Notes under the pieces: model-generated
What the model saw: only the letters and a program-made list of their open reading frames with translations
Databases searched by the model: none
What the model was told of the DNA's origin: nothing
Source: Strobilurus pachycystidiatus
Taxonomy: Eukaryota; Basidiomycota; Agaricomycetes; Agaricales; Physalacriaceae
Reading direction: 5' to 3'
Assembly (NCBI GenBank): GCA_019915135.1
Contig: JAHLMK010000001.1
Span: 3,410,001 to 3,474,000 of the forward strand
Length of the DNA stretch: 64,000 nucleotides
Program-made: the position numbers and the translations under genes
In this document: positions 46,455 to 56,744 of the stretch, piece by piece
How the letters are laid out: each line of letters starts with the position of its first letter
Numbering within the stretch: position 1 is the first letter of the stretch

Positions 46455-49400
46455 CTATCGGCGACTCTTCTCACTAAGGGAGAAGTACAACGCGAGGACC
46501 TTGTCCACATCCTCGGCGGGGTCGACGCGGCTGGCGGAGGCGGAGGACGGCGCACCTTGACGGCTGGCTCCTTCGCCCTTGTCCTGGCGTTGGACTGCGC
46601 TAATCGAAGTGACGGCCCCCTTCAAGGACTTGGTGGAGGCGGGAGGTGGGGCGGCGCTGACCTTTCCCTTCTGGAGGCGGGTGCAGGGCGCTTGGACCTC
46701 CTCAATGTCGGAGTCGCCGGTCTCTTCTTCGTCCGACGTCTCCTCCTTCTTCGCCTTGCCCTTCTTTCCGGCGGCGCTCTCGACGCGACGGCGCTTCGCC
46801 GCGGGCTCGTCTTTCTTCCGCTGCTTCTCCTCCTTCCACCGCTGGTCCGCTTCCTTCGCGATAGCTTGGGCGGCGGCGGAATAGTCCTGGTGGCGGCGGG
46901 CCCGGATCTGGGAATCGGGCTTGTTCCTTGCCTTGGCCTGCAACTGGGCGCGGACCTTCAGCGCTACCTCCTTCCATGGCTCGGGGACCTGACCTTGCCT
47001 CCACGCAACCCAACACGGACCGTGCTGTCCGTCCTTCTCCTTGCACTGGTTGCAGGTGAAGCTGTTGTTCTTTTCCGCGGGCGTGGCGTGGATCCTGAAG
47101 TAGGTGCAACCCAACTTCTGCTTGATGCAAGGGACGCAGAAGCCGTCGTCGCGGTGGAGGGGGATGCGCGGGTTGCTTTTATCTCGTACGTCGAGGACAA
47201 AGTTGTCCTCCTCCTTGTCGCTGGCTTCGGCGTCTTCTTCCAACTCGTCCTCCTCCGGTTCCTCCTCGACGAACTTGCGCTTCTGGCTCCCACCGGTGGT
47301 GGCGCGCGCGACAGAGGTCTTCCGGGTGGGGGCGACTTGTCCTTTGGCTCCAACTTCACGACGACGGCCTTCGGCCTGGTTGAGGCGTCAGCAAAGATTA
47401 GCGGCGCGATGGTTCGGCGGACGTACTTGGTAACCGATTTGGGGCCACCTTTACCCGCTGCAACAACTGGTCGGCGCTGGGGAGGTTCCATCTCGGGCGT
47501 GGGTTCGTGGTGTGAAGAGTGTGCTGGCAACGAGGCTCGCGAGTCGTGGGGACTGGGCGACGCCTCCTGCGCGAGCTGCTGCATTGTGGGGCGCGGAGTT
47601 CCCTCGTCGTCAACCTTGCTGTCGAGACTCGGCGTTCCCTCGCGCTGGTAGTCTGTGATGCCCAGTTCGGCAATTGCGCTCTCAATGAGTTCGTCCATCG
47701 TTTTGAGGAACAACCTGCGGATGGGGAGGTCGTCGCGCTGCTTGCGCATCTCCACTATCAAGGCGCCCCAGAACAGGTTGGCGCGGTCCTGATCGTGCAC
47801 GAAGTTCCAGAGATGGTCCAACTGCAGAAAACAACGCTGAGCGTCGTCTTCTGAGAGCCGGATTGCGAGCTCTGGGGCAACGCGGTCGTTGTTCAGGAAA
47901 GTGGTTGCGCGGATGGGGCGGACCTGCTTTTTGTAGGCGGAGGTGGCGCGCCACACGGTGCTGAGCGCGGTCTCCATTCGTTCGAGCGGAGTGGCTTTGC
48001 TGGCTGGGTTCGCCGCCAGCGCGTCCTGGAACGTTAGCCAGAAGACCCCATTATGCAGGTAGTCGTGGTACCCGGCCTTCTGCAAGATCTCCCGTATCGT
48101 CGTTGGGTTGGCGCACAGCAACTCGGCCAGGTGCAGGCTGATACCTGCGTCTAGTTCCGGCGGCGCAGTCCTGTTTGTCAAGAAACCGCCGTAGTCGAAC
48201 AGGGGACGCGTCATTTTGACATGGTCCGGCCTGGCTTCGCAGGGAATAGACGGGAGCTAGTAGAAGGGGTGGCAGTGGTGAGTTTCTTCGTTTCTTAACG
48301 CGTCTTTTGTCACTACTCAGTGCTAGACATGATCACGAGTGTCTATTCGGATATATCCGACATCCGAACGACGAATATGTGCACCCCAAACCCAGATATT
48401 CGTATTCGGATGGACATCCGACATTCTATCCGAGTTAAATGACCAATATCCGAATATCTGCGGATATTCATTCGAATATATCCAAATATATTTGAATATC
48501 CGTGAATATTGGATTATAATTGCATCAATCACAGTCTAAAACTATACATACTGTGAAGTTATGATAGTAAACTGGGTGTGAATGTCAATTAGAGTCACAT
48601 AGCTAATACAGAACACTCTCATATTATAGTCACAACTATCATGGTTCGGATGTTTGCTCAGGAAGTGAACATCCGACATCCGAGAGGTATCCGACATCCG
48701 AAGGATATCCGACATCCGACATCCGAATAACTTCGGATGTCGGATACGAATATAATTGAAATATCCGAAAATATCCGACATTCGTGCTCATGTCTACTAC
48801 TCACCTGCTCCTGCCCTTGCAACTCCATTTCCTTCTCCTCCTGGACTGCGGGAGGCTCTTGGTCGTCTTTCGTCGGCGGCTGCAATGGCGGCGGCGACTG
48901 CTCCTTTTGGTAAGTAAGTTCACCGCTTTATTCCACGCTGTGATCGCGGTAGAGATGTCCACGAATATATATTCGAGTATATTCTTATTCATGCACACAA
49001 ATAATCCCCCCTCCAAGGGTCATAATTGTTATTCATGAATATACTCTTAATCTTATTCGTCAACTTAATCTTCACTGCAAATATTTCGCTTTTATTCATG
49101 AATATTCACGAATATACAAGTATAATCATCTCAATGTCACTCAAAATCACAGTTAAAGTTATTGAATGAACTATAAATCATTCAAACAGCATCTAAATTT
49201 ATCATAAACTTGTCTTCAGTACTGAGAATTCAGTATTGTCAGACACTCATGAATGAGTTGAGGATTATGTGAACTTGAAGGTTCATATTCTATATTCGTC
49301 AACTTATTCTTATTCACGAATATAATATATTCATTATATTCATATTCATGAATAAGATTAGGAATATATTCATGAATATTCTCCTTTACTCCTTATTCGT

Positions 49401-49469
49401 GGTCATGTCTAGATCGCGGCAGGGCTTACCTTCGCGTTCACGGTGGGTTCGTTTTCTTGAAGCAACATG
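46455..49469 (-). CDS. Gene C of the unclassified element, Cys-cluster protein
   Basis: Not recognised as a named family. Exon 1 starts MLLQENEPTVNAK (49469-49431). Exon 2 (about 48908-48805) reads EQSPPPPLQPPTKDDQEPPA; exon 3 begins LPSIPCEARPDHVK and runs on through MTRPLFDYGGFLTNR. Both introns splice in frame and each holds a MITE. The first ~250 residues are helical. A Pro/Ser linker leads to a Cys cluster, CVPCIKQKLGC then CNQCKEKDGQHGPC (CxxCx6C and CxxCx9C), likely to bind zinc. A basic segment (KRRRVESAAGKKGKAKK) looks like a nuclear signal. The frame slips by one base at CCCCCACCC near 47315; adding one base would keep the product open, so this is a recent frameshift or sequence error. 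A nucleic-acid-binding role is inferred. Confidence 0.6.
48324..48796. mobile_element. hAT-like MITE 1 in intron 2 of gene C
   Basis: A 473-bp element with terminal inverted repeats TAGACATGATCACGAG and TAGACATGAGCACGAA. Both ends are packed with ATCCGACATCCGA repeats. Direct repeats of 7-8 bp (CTACTCAG, CTACTCAC) flank it, with three extra bases TGC at one side. On the gene C strand the flanking copy is GTGAGTAG, the splice donor itself. Confidence 0.7.
48950..49411. mobile_element. hAT-like MITE 2 in intron 1 of gene C
   Basis: A 462-bp element with ends TAGAGATGTCCACGAATA and TAGACATGACCACGAATA. The exact 8-bp target duplication GATCGCGG (48942-48949 and 49412-49419) is diagnostic for hAT-type transposition. 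The interior is AT-rich with TTCATGAATA-type inverted strings and has no ORF. Without it the intron would be ~56 nt, a normal size here. Confidence 0.85.
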
Positions 49470-49853
49470 GTCGTGGTGGTTGTTTGGTGAGTGGTGCTTC
49501 CTTTTTGCGCTTACCACATCGCCTACGGGCTTATCAGTTTTAAGCTTTTCTTGATTCGCACCCCGCCACTTCCCTGATGCCTTGTGCCTTGTCTTGCTTC
49601 CTTATTCTGTCCTTAGTTCAAAGCTACCTTAGCTACTCTTGTAGCCCGCTGGGCACAGAATAAGTCTCAAATAAAATTTTTATAGTCTTTTGAATAAATA
49701 GACCGATGTCCCTCTATTCTCTCTTTACTTTTCTGATGACGTCCCCGTCATCTGGTATAGTACCTTAGCTTCCTTTTGAAGCTGTAGTTCATTCTTGAGC
49801 GCTCAAGGTCACATAGTTCTTGCAAGGACATCTAAGGTCTTTGTGATCGACTT
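49470..49853. other. Upstream region of gene C and right end of the insertion
   Basis: No coding sequence. It contains GATGACGGGGACGTCATC (minus strand, near 49745), an inverted repeat with 7-bp arms. It ends at the right ACTTATGAA copy. Confidence 0.4.
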
Positions 49854-49868
49854 ACTTATGAAGTGTAG

Positions 49869-52800
49869 TCAATCAAAGAACTGTTTTCCCAGGTCTATTG
49901 GATCCCGTCGCGATACAAAAGGTATTACACGGAACTGAGCTATCTTGTCTTTGTAGATTGTTCCGTCCAACTCGCAGACAACATAGTTCCCTGCCGAGGT
50001 CCTTGTTACTACCGCGTAAGGTCCCATAAACCTTTCCTTGAACTTTGCATTCATTTCTGATTTGATTCTAGTATTCCTTACTAGTATTAGTTCACCAGTT
50101 TTAAATTTGTAGCGAGGGATACTGTTTTGGAAGTTCTCCAGGAACTTCGCAGCGGCCTTCTGTTTATTTAGAAGGACCTTGGACCTTAGCTTAACAGTAT
50201 CTTCTTTGTGCTTGATGAGCTGCCTGGCTCGGAAGGCAATAAGGTCCGAATGGGAGACCAGTCGGTCTGGTGCTTCGACCAGCCATGTCAATTCCTCCAG
50301 GTCCATTGGCATTATTGGTTCACAACCGGTTACTGCCTGAAACGCTGAAGTACCTAGACTCCTCTTTATGGTAATGCGCTCTGCCCAAAGGACCTCATGT
50401 AGGAACTCTGGCCATTGCTCGGGTTTACCCCTGCATACCTTGAAGAGAGATTGACGGATATCCCAGTGTCCTTGTTCGACCTTTCCGTTGGCTTGCTTAT
50501 TGTACGCCGTGATCAAGATACCTGTAATACTATATTTCTGTTAAATATGTACTAAAGCCTTCTTGATTGCTGGCCCATTGTCGGTTACAATTTCCTTGAT
50601 ACAACCCCACCTGCACAGAATGTCCTCAAAGATCCATTCTCCCAGTGACTCGGCGGTCTCTTTCTTGAGAGCCCTTGCCTCTGGCCAACTTGTTAATCCA
50701 CACCTTGCGACGGTCACACCATTGAAGCCGGCCCATTTTGAAGGTCGTTTCTTTCGAATGGATTCCTCTCCTGCCTTAGGCATCCTGAAGGTGTCTATAT
50801 AAGCCCTTTCGTAGATACCTGGAGTAGAAGTAATTGTTGGTGCAACCTTTATGTTACGTTTCTGGCGTTTCTGGCATAGTACGCAGGTCCTTACATACCA
50901 TCGTATGTCGACCTCCATACCTGGCCACCAGAATCGCTTCATGATGAGTTGTAACACGGAATATTGTCCTTTATGTCCTGCCCGGTCGTGTAGAGCTTTA
51001 CAAACCGGGATTCGTTCATTTGGAAGTAACACTCGACGAGGGTGGGAGTCCGAATGTGTTCGGTATAACCTTTCATGCTGGACAAAGAAGTCTTTGCTCC
51101 ATTTCTCCAAGTCTTTGTCCTTAAGTACATCTTCCAATTGTAAGTAAGGTTGAAGTTTGGGCAGATAGGTCTCCCACAACCGTTCCCTTTTGCTCTTATT
51201 GAGCTCCGGAAACTCCGTGATATGCATCCATCCTTCGATATCCTTAACGTTGACTAGTCCCAAAGTCCTTACCGCTTGAGAAACCTTTATATGGTCTGGT
51301 AAAGGACTCCGTACTATTTCTTGGAAGAAGCCTCCCCTACTGTCGATGTCATTCCTGAAAGTGTCAAAGTCTAAAGGTTGCTTCTCTATAGGCAGACCCT
51401 TGGGCTCCTGGTACTTAAAGGTATTGACTTCGTCATCCTCTATGTTTACGTGAGGTCTGGGTACTACTACATCATGCTCTGAAGCTGGACGGCAACTTAA
51501 ACCATCCGGGCCATGAACCTTTCCTGGTACGTGTACAAGCGTGAAGTGGTACATCAAGATCTCCTCAGCCCACCTTTGCAGGTTTGCGTTCGCTAAGGAG
51601 TCCACGTTGAACAACATGCCCTTGATGTATTTTGCGTCTACTTCAATTTCTAGTTTTCTACACCCTAGAAGGTAGTACTTGCACGCGGACAGAGCTCTGA
51701 AGAGCCCGAATAGTTCTTGCTTGGCTTGCGAGTACCTTGCCTCTCTTTCGTTCAATGTCAGAGACATAAACTTCGCAAAGTATCGTTTCTTAGGGTCCTT
51801 GGGATCTACTTGGGACAGATAGAAGCCTACTGCCTGGTAAGAGGTGTCTACCGTCAGCGTGATTGGTGTGGACCATTCATAATTCAGTGGTTTCAGCATC
51901 GGACAAGTTTGTATGGCTTTCTTTAAGGTATCCATACTTTCCTGCTCCTCGTCCGTCCATCTGAACTTGGTAATGTCTTTCGTTAACCTGGTCAAAGGTA
52001 ACGCCTTCTTAGAGTAGTCCTTTACGAATGCTCTGAAGATTCCAGCCGTGCCTAGGAACAAACGGACTTCCGTCAGCGCCTTACAAGGGGGCCAGTCCGA
52101 GATCACCTTAACACGATCTTCGGCTGGCTTTCTACCTTTGTAGGTACAGACATGTCCCACTACCACAATCTCTTCTGCACAAATGATAGCTGTGTGACCA
52201 GAAAAGGTCTCTCCGGCATGTTTCATTCGTTGTATGATTCTGTTCATATTCACAAGGTGTTCCCAGACAAAGCGCCTCACTTCAGGATGACCTGGAAGCG
52301 TTTCGTAGGTACCATCAGCTTGTTCATATTGCGTGGCAGGTCCGCAGACGGGCACATCGTCGATATAAGGTCTGGTAAAGGCTGGTATTTCATCCTTGAG
52401 AATTGTTGTAACGTCGTCATGAAAGATAGGTACTGAATTAGTCCAGCCCATCGGTAAGGTTTTTAACCTTAACGCTCCGTAAGGTGTCGAAAAGGTGGTC
52501 ATATCGCGAGACGCGGTGGCAAGGAGCCGTTTGTCGTATCCAACAAACAGGTCCAAGGTTCCTCCACAACTTCGTCCTGCAAAGGACTCCGCTAGTTCCT
52601 CCGTGGCTGGAGGTAACCCTGAGTGTGCAATGGTCACCGCATTAAGTGGTTCCAGACTATGCATTAGGCAAAGTTTCTTTCCATCCTTCTTAACAACACA
52701 GAACCACCTAGAGCGGTATGAGGAGTTCGAAGGCTCATACACGCCTGAGTCTAGTTTGTGTCTGATAATCTTACAGACTTCATCGTAGATTCCTGGTGGA

Positions 52801-53654
52801 ATTGGTATATTCCTTAACACCCAAGGTGTGTGTGGTATTACCGGGATATCTACTGGTGGAAAGATCTCCGGTTTGAAGTGTCCTTTCTCAGATTCTTCCC
52901 AGGCAAAGCCTTTGTTCTAGTTACAGAAGATGGAGTCTATAATCCGTCTTTCTGCATCCGTCAGGAAATCCCCTACATGGTCGGCTTGTATCTGTTCCCT
53001 CCTTTCAGCGGTATATCTACCTGTGGGTACAAAGGGTGGTGGATCAGGTACTAACTCAGGCATCCCAGCAAGTGGGTCCCCATGAATATGGCGCTTGATC
53101 CTGAATTCTTCAGGTAAGGTTCCAAGGTGAGCTTTGGTTTTCAAGGCCACTGGCTTGTACTTCTTTCCTACGAATACACCCCTCTTAGGGATCTGACTTT
53201 CCAACCTTAGGAACTCCTGCTGTGCCTCCGCCATGTAATCCTTTGGTAAGGTTACCGATAAGCCCGTAAAGACTTGTTCTAGCTCCTTTGGTACCCCATA
53301 GAAGAAATTCAAAGTTGCCGTGGCGTAGGACTTAAGTTCTTCTTGATCTTCCGCAATCTGTTTGATATTGAATACCTTGCGAAAACCTTGAGTCTTGGTT
53401 GGGTCCTTTAATAGTCCCGTAGGTGTCACCATATGTTCTGGGACTGTCATATGTGTCGATGCTTGGTGCACCGGTGCATGCATAAAGGCGTGTTGTTTCC
53501 TTAGCCTTTTGGCTGCCTGATGAACCTTATTGGGTGACTTCTTCATGTATAAGGACGTTAAATCCCCTTCCCTGAAGGTCTCCCTGTTATCACCAGGTAT
53601 CCAACTTTGCTTTACTTCGATGTTTCCTTCTGGTGACCTTTCAAGGATCAACAC
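49869..53654 (-). pseudogene. Gypsy2 pol: reverse transcriptase, RNase H, integrase
   Basis: In order on the minus strand: linker (VPTGRYTAERREQIQADHVG), reverse transcriptase with VVKKDGKKLCLMHSLEPLN and the catalytic YIDD in RPYIDDVPVCG, RNase H (TLTVDTSYQAVGFYLSQVD), the integrase zinc domain (LHDRAGHKGQ, then CVLCQKRQ), integrase core Asp (YIDTFRM), second Asp (VTDNGPA) and Glu (NGKVEQGHWD), and a C-terminal tail of ~150 residues. Two in-frame stops break it: TAG at 52919-52917 and TAA at 50543-50541, the latter between the second Asp and the Glu of integrase. The TAG aligns with a Gln in Gypsy1 (LQNPGFTW), consistent with CAG to TAG. Confidence 0.9.
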
Positions 53655-53674
53655 GGCTTCTTCATAGGAATTTC

Positions 53675-54847
53675 CTATGTCCTTAGGTTCCCGTGAAAAC
53701 CCGTTTGTCCTCCTGGAATCATATGTCTTGGGATCTGTCCTCGCCGGTAGGAAGGTAAAGATAACTTCTTCCCATTTGTATTATCCGTAAGGGTCCCTAT
53801 CGCGTTCCCGTTGGGAAGATTCGTGATGACCAGGTTGGAAACGATCTCAAAAGGTCGTCCCAGTAGGATCTCATAGGCGGGATCCTGCAATACATGCAGC
53901 TGAAGGTAATAGACAATACCTTCAAAGTCAAAAGGTATGTTACAAACCAATCCCAAGGTACTGGTTCGTCCCTTGTCCGCACTTTCCATAGTAATGATGA
54001 AAGTGGGATCATAGGCTATTCCTAATTCCAACGCTGCCTTGAGCGAAATGGAGGCGATCTGTGACCCACTATCCACTAAACTCTCCTTTTTACCATTCTT
54101 GTTGATCAAGGGCTAAAAGGTTCGTAGGTCTGCATTTTCCGGTGCCATGTTGCCACTTATCATTTGAAAGGGACCAGTATAGTGACCTCCGGAAAGGTTT
54201 ACAAACTGTTCTACCGCATCGTGGACTACAATCCCACCAATAGGTAAATCACCTTGCTCATGAAAGTTTACTGGATATAGCTCGGGCTGGAAGTGATCTT
54301 GTACCGTCTCGGCCACTACTTCCGTCTTGAATACAGCCACAGGCGTGTTGCGTTTCCTGATGAAGTCCAAAATACTCTGTTGCCAAGGGGGGTTGGTAGC
54401 TAATAGCGCTTCGGGTAACAAGAATTTCCAGGCTTCGCGCCAACTGGGATTCTTGTGCAAGAGTTCTTCTGCCAGACTACGGCGTTGGAAACTTTTGACT
54501 CTAGGTTCCTTAGAGTGAACCTTGGGTTGGTTCTTTTCTGGCAGAGTTGAATCTGCTTTTGGTTGCGGCACCGGGTCGGGTCCTTTCATCGCCAGGACTT
54601 TGTCAAGAAGTTCCTGGTCAACAGGTTCTACTTTTTGGGTGACTTCCGGCGTGGAGAATGATACCTTAGGCGGCGCTGCTTTTGGAATGACCACGGACAC
54701 CCGGTCTTTAGGCCATGAGGTTACCTTCTTTTGTGGAGTTGAATCCACAGGTGCACTAGGTGCTTTTGCGCTCTGACGAGTCTGACGAGTTTTTACAGTG
54801 AACTGGCTCTCCGGAGGAGTATGTGCTAACTGCACTCCTTCCTTCAT
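53675..54847 (-). pseudogene. Gypsy2 second ORF with aspartic protease
   Basis: Starts ATG at 54847 in an ATGA overlap with the gag stop. The first 240 residues are Pro/Lys/Thr-rich. An in-frame TAG (54115-54113) is followed by the protease: ESLVDSGSQIASISLKAALE, with the DSG active site, and further on YEILLGRPFEI, the usual second half. The ORF ends at 53675, and the pol linker continues in another frame at 53654. The protease domain itself looks complete. Confidence 0.8.
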
Positions 54848-56258
54848 TGAGCCCTGCCAAAACCCTGATAGGCGTCGGGGGCAAACTTTTCTTCTTGGGT
54901 TGGGGTTTGAGCATACATCGAGACCTCAGGTGTGAACTCATCTTCTTGAGATTGGAACGCCGATACCTTAGGTGCATTTTCTTGTTGAAACTTCTGAACT
55001 TGTTCCCAAGGGCTGAGAGGCTGCTTGGGACTAACCCTTTGAATAGGTCGACTAGTAGTTCCATTTGTTACATGATATATGTTGGAACCGCCAGGCTTGT
55101 AGATATGACCATTGCTTTTGCACATTTCCTTTGTGGGACAATTTGCTACAATATGTCCTAGTTCACGACAGAAGTAACACCTTCCGTCGTTAACTACGAA
55201 CTTGTTTCCTGGGAACGCGCCCGGAAGAGCTTTGTAGAGTCCGTTTGGTAAGTTGGTCGGGACTGAGACACCTTGAGCAGGTGTTTGTAGATAAACCGGC
55301 GAGGCTTCTTGTACAAAACCTTGTGTGCGGAGTCCTTGCGGACCTCCACGCTGTAAGGTATGGAGAAGTTCTGCCATCATCTTCTGATCAGCCTTGCGAG
55401 CCTCTTCGCGTTCCTTTTCTCCTTTCTGGATAATGTCCTGAAGGCTAGCTACCCTATTCAGGTATTCATCCAACTCTTCTGTCTTGATTCGGGTGGTAGA
55501 GGCGAGAATAAGTTCTCTGTTATGAGGACTATCCTTCGCACTCTTGGTCATCCATTTATTGGTTAAGAAGTAGTTGGAGATCGCTGCCTCGACCTCTGAC
55601 AATGTGAAGTCGTAAGTGGGTGTGGTCCCGGCCGCGGCACTTGCTTTAGCATCGCGTCTGAGATCCCCAAGGACATTATGCCAAACTCCCTCTGTAATAG
55701 AGGACTTGATATCTTCTATGGCACCCTTATTGGTAAGTTCTCCCGACGTGATAAGATGTCCCATGATATGGAGCACTTTGCGCTGAAAGCTCTCCTTGGC
55801 CTAGCCAGGTATGGTTCCAAGGCATCCTTTAGATCGACCGGGACATACGTAGGATCGTTCTTTCCTTTTGAATATGAGGAGAGGACTGATTCCTGGAAGT
55901 CCGCCCAGACACCTTTCAGGTAGTCTGGGTTTTTGTGCCACCTAAGGTGTTGTTCATGGCTGGCATATAGCGCAGCTACTTCCAACTTAGTACCTTGTTC
56001 GGTGATTCCTGTCTGGTCAAAGATCCAGTTGCACATCGTGAAGAATTCCCTCACGTCATCTCCAGAGTGTCCCTTGAACTTTGGGGCATCCCTTGAGAAT
56101 GGTATCGGGATCTTCTTGCCTTGGATCTCGCCTCTAGCTTCAGCGCTAAGTTCCTCGGAAGGTACAATTGCTCGTACTGCCATTACTGGAACTGGTATTG
56201 TGTTTTGGGTAGACGGGTTAAAGTCAATGAAGAGGTTCTGGACTTTCGGAGTCTTCAA
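54844..56258 (-). pseudogene. Gypsy2 gag
   Basis: Two overlapping frames make one gag. The first (56258-55716) reads FSRDAPKFKGHSGDDVREFF, a typical gag start. A one-base frameshift near 55800 moves the reading to the second (55776-54844), MLHIMGHLITSGELTNKGAI. The nucleocapsid zinc knuckle CYFCRELGHIVANC (CX2CX4HX4C) lies near 55170, followed by a Gln/Pro-rich tail. Upstream of 56258, a further Pro/Asn-rich stretch up to ~56660 could be the true N-terminus in another frame. Confidence 0.8.
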
Positions 56259-56719
56259 GGTCAGTCAAAGGACTTCCGAAAGGTGTCACAAATGCGGGAC
56301 TAGGCAAAGTTCTAGAGTCCAAATATCTTCGGATACTGGTTGGAGTTCGCGAAGGTGATTCAGGATCTGAAGAAGATCTGATCTTAGGGGCAGTAGGTGT
56401 TGAAGGTGGTACTTGCGTACGTTTCTTCTTTTGGTAATTGGGTCTGCAAAGCGTCGCTGTGCTTGAGCTACTTCACTAGGTAAACCGTTGTAAAGTGAGC
56501 CGGCAATTGGGCGGTTGCTCTTTAGGCGACTAGTGATACCAGAGGTTGCTAGATTTGAAGATCCAGCAATAACTGGGTCTCCTTTTGGTGGTTGTGGATT
56601 TGCACGGTTCTGGCTGTTGGTGTAACGACCAGAGTTCCTTGCAGCCAGGGTCTTTTGTTATGGAGATTCTGATCTCAAGGTTGACTTAGAAGTCTTTTTT
56701 TTTGAAATCAAAATTTACA
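56259..56719 (-). other. Gypsy2 leader and possible gag N-terminus
   Basis: On the minus strand a frame reading NPQPPKGDPVIAGSSNLATS, then GSLYNGLPSEVAQAQRRF, leads towards gag but is not continuous with it. The first 60 bases after the primer-binding site are A-rich. Confidence 0.4.
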
Positions 56720-56738
56720 CCCCCTCGCGGTGGGCTCT
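56720..56738 (-). other. Gypsy2 primer-binding site
   Basis: Minus-strand TAGAGCCCACCGCGAGGGG matches the Gypsy1 site except that TGG reads TAG, again a G-to-A (C-to-T) change. It lies 6 bases after the LTR end. Confidence 0.6.
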
Positions 56739-56744
56739 AAAATA

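Larger units (their letters stand above)
39553..49853. mobile_element. Unclassified 10.3-kb insertion carrying genes A, B and C
   Basis: The segment lies between two copies of ACTTATGAA (39544-39552 and 49854-49862). Its removal leaves Gypsy2 with a compact 3' end: stop codon, a few bases, polypurine tract, LTR. The left end carries the hairpin ATGTCG-TCCG-CGACAT. Only a weak similarity (A-GTCG) links the two ends, so clear TIRs are lacking. It contains no recognised transposase, reverse transcriptase or integrase of its own. Subtracting two solo LTRs and two MITEs leaves ~6.1 kb. A 9-bp duplication would suit Mutator-like enzymes, but nothing in the genes shows that. Confidence 0.6.

Noticed and set aside
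46413..47651. 412-codon plus-strand ORF opposite gene C
   Set aside because: It is the GC-rich complement of gene C. Its Leu/Gly/Ala-rich product lacks motifs, while the minus strand has the Cys cluster and in-frame splicing.
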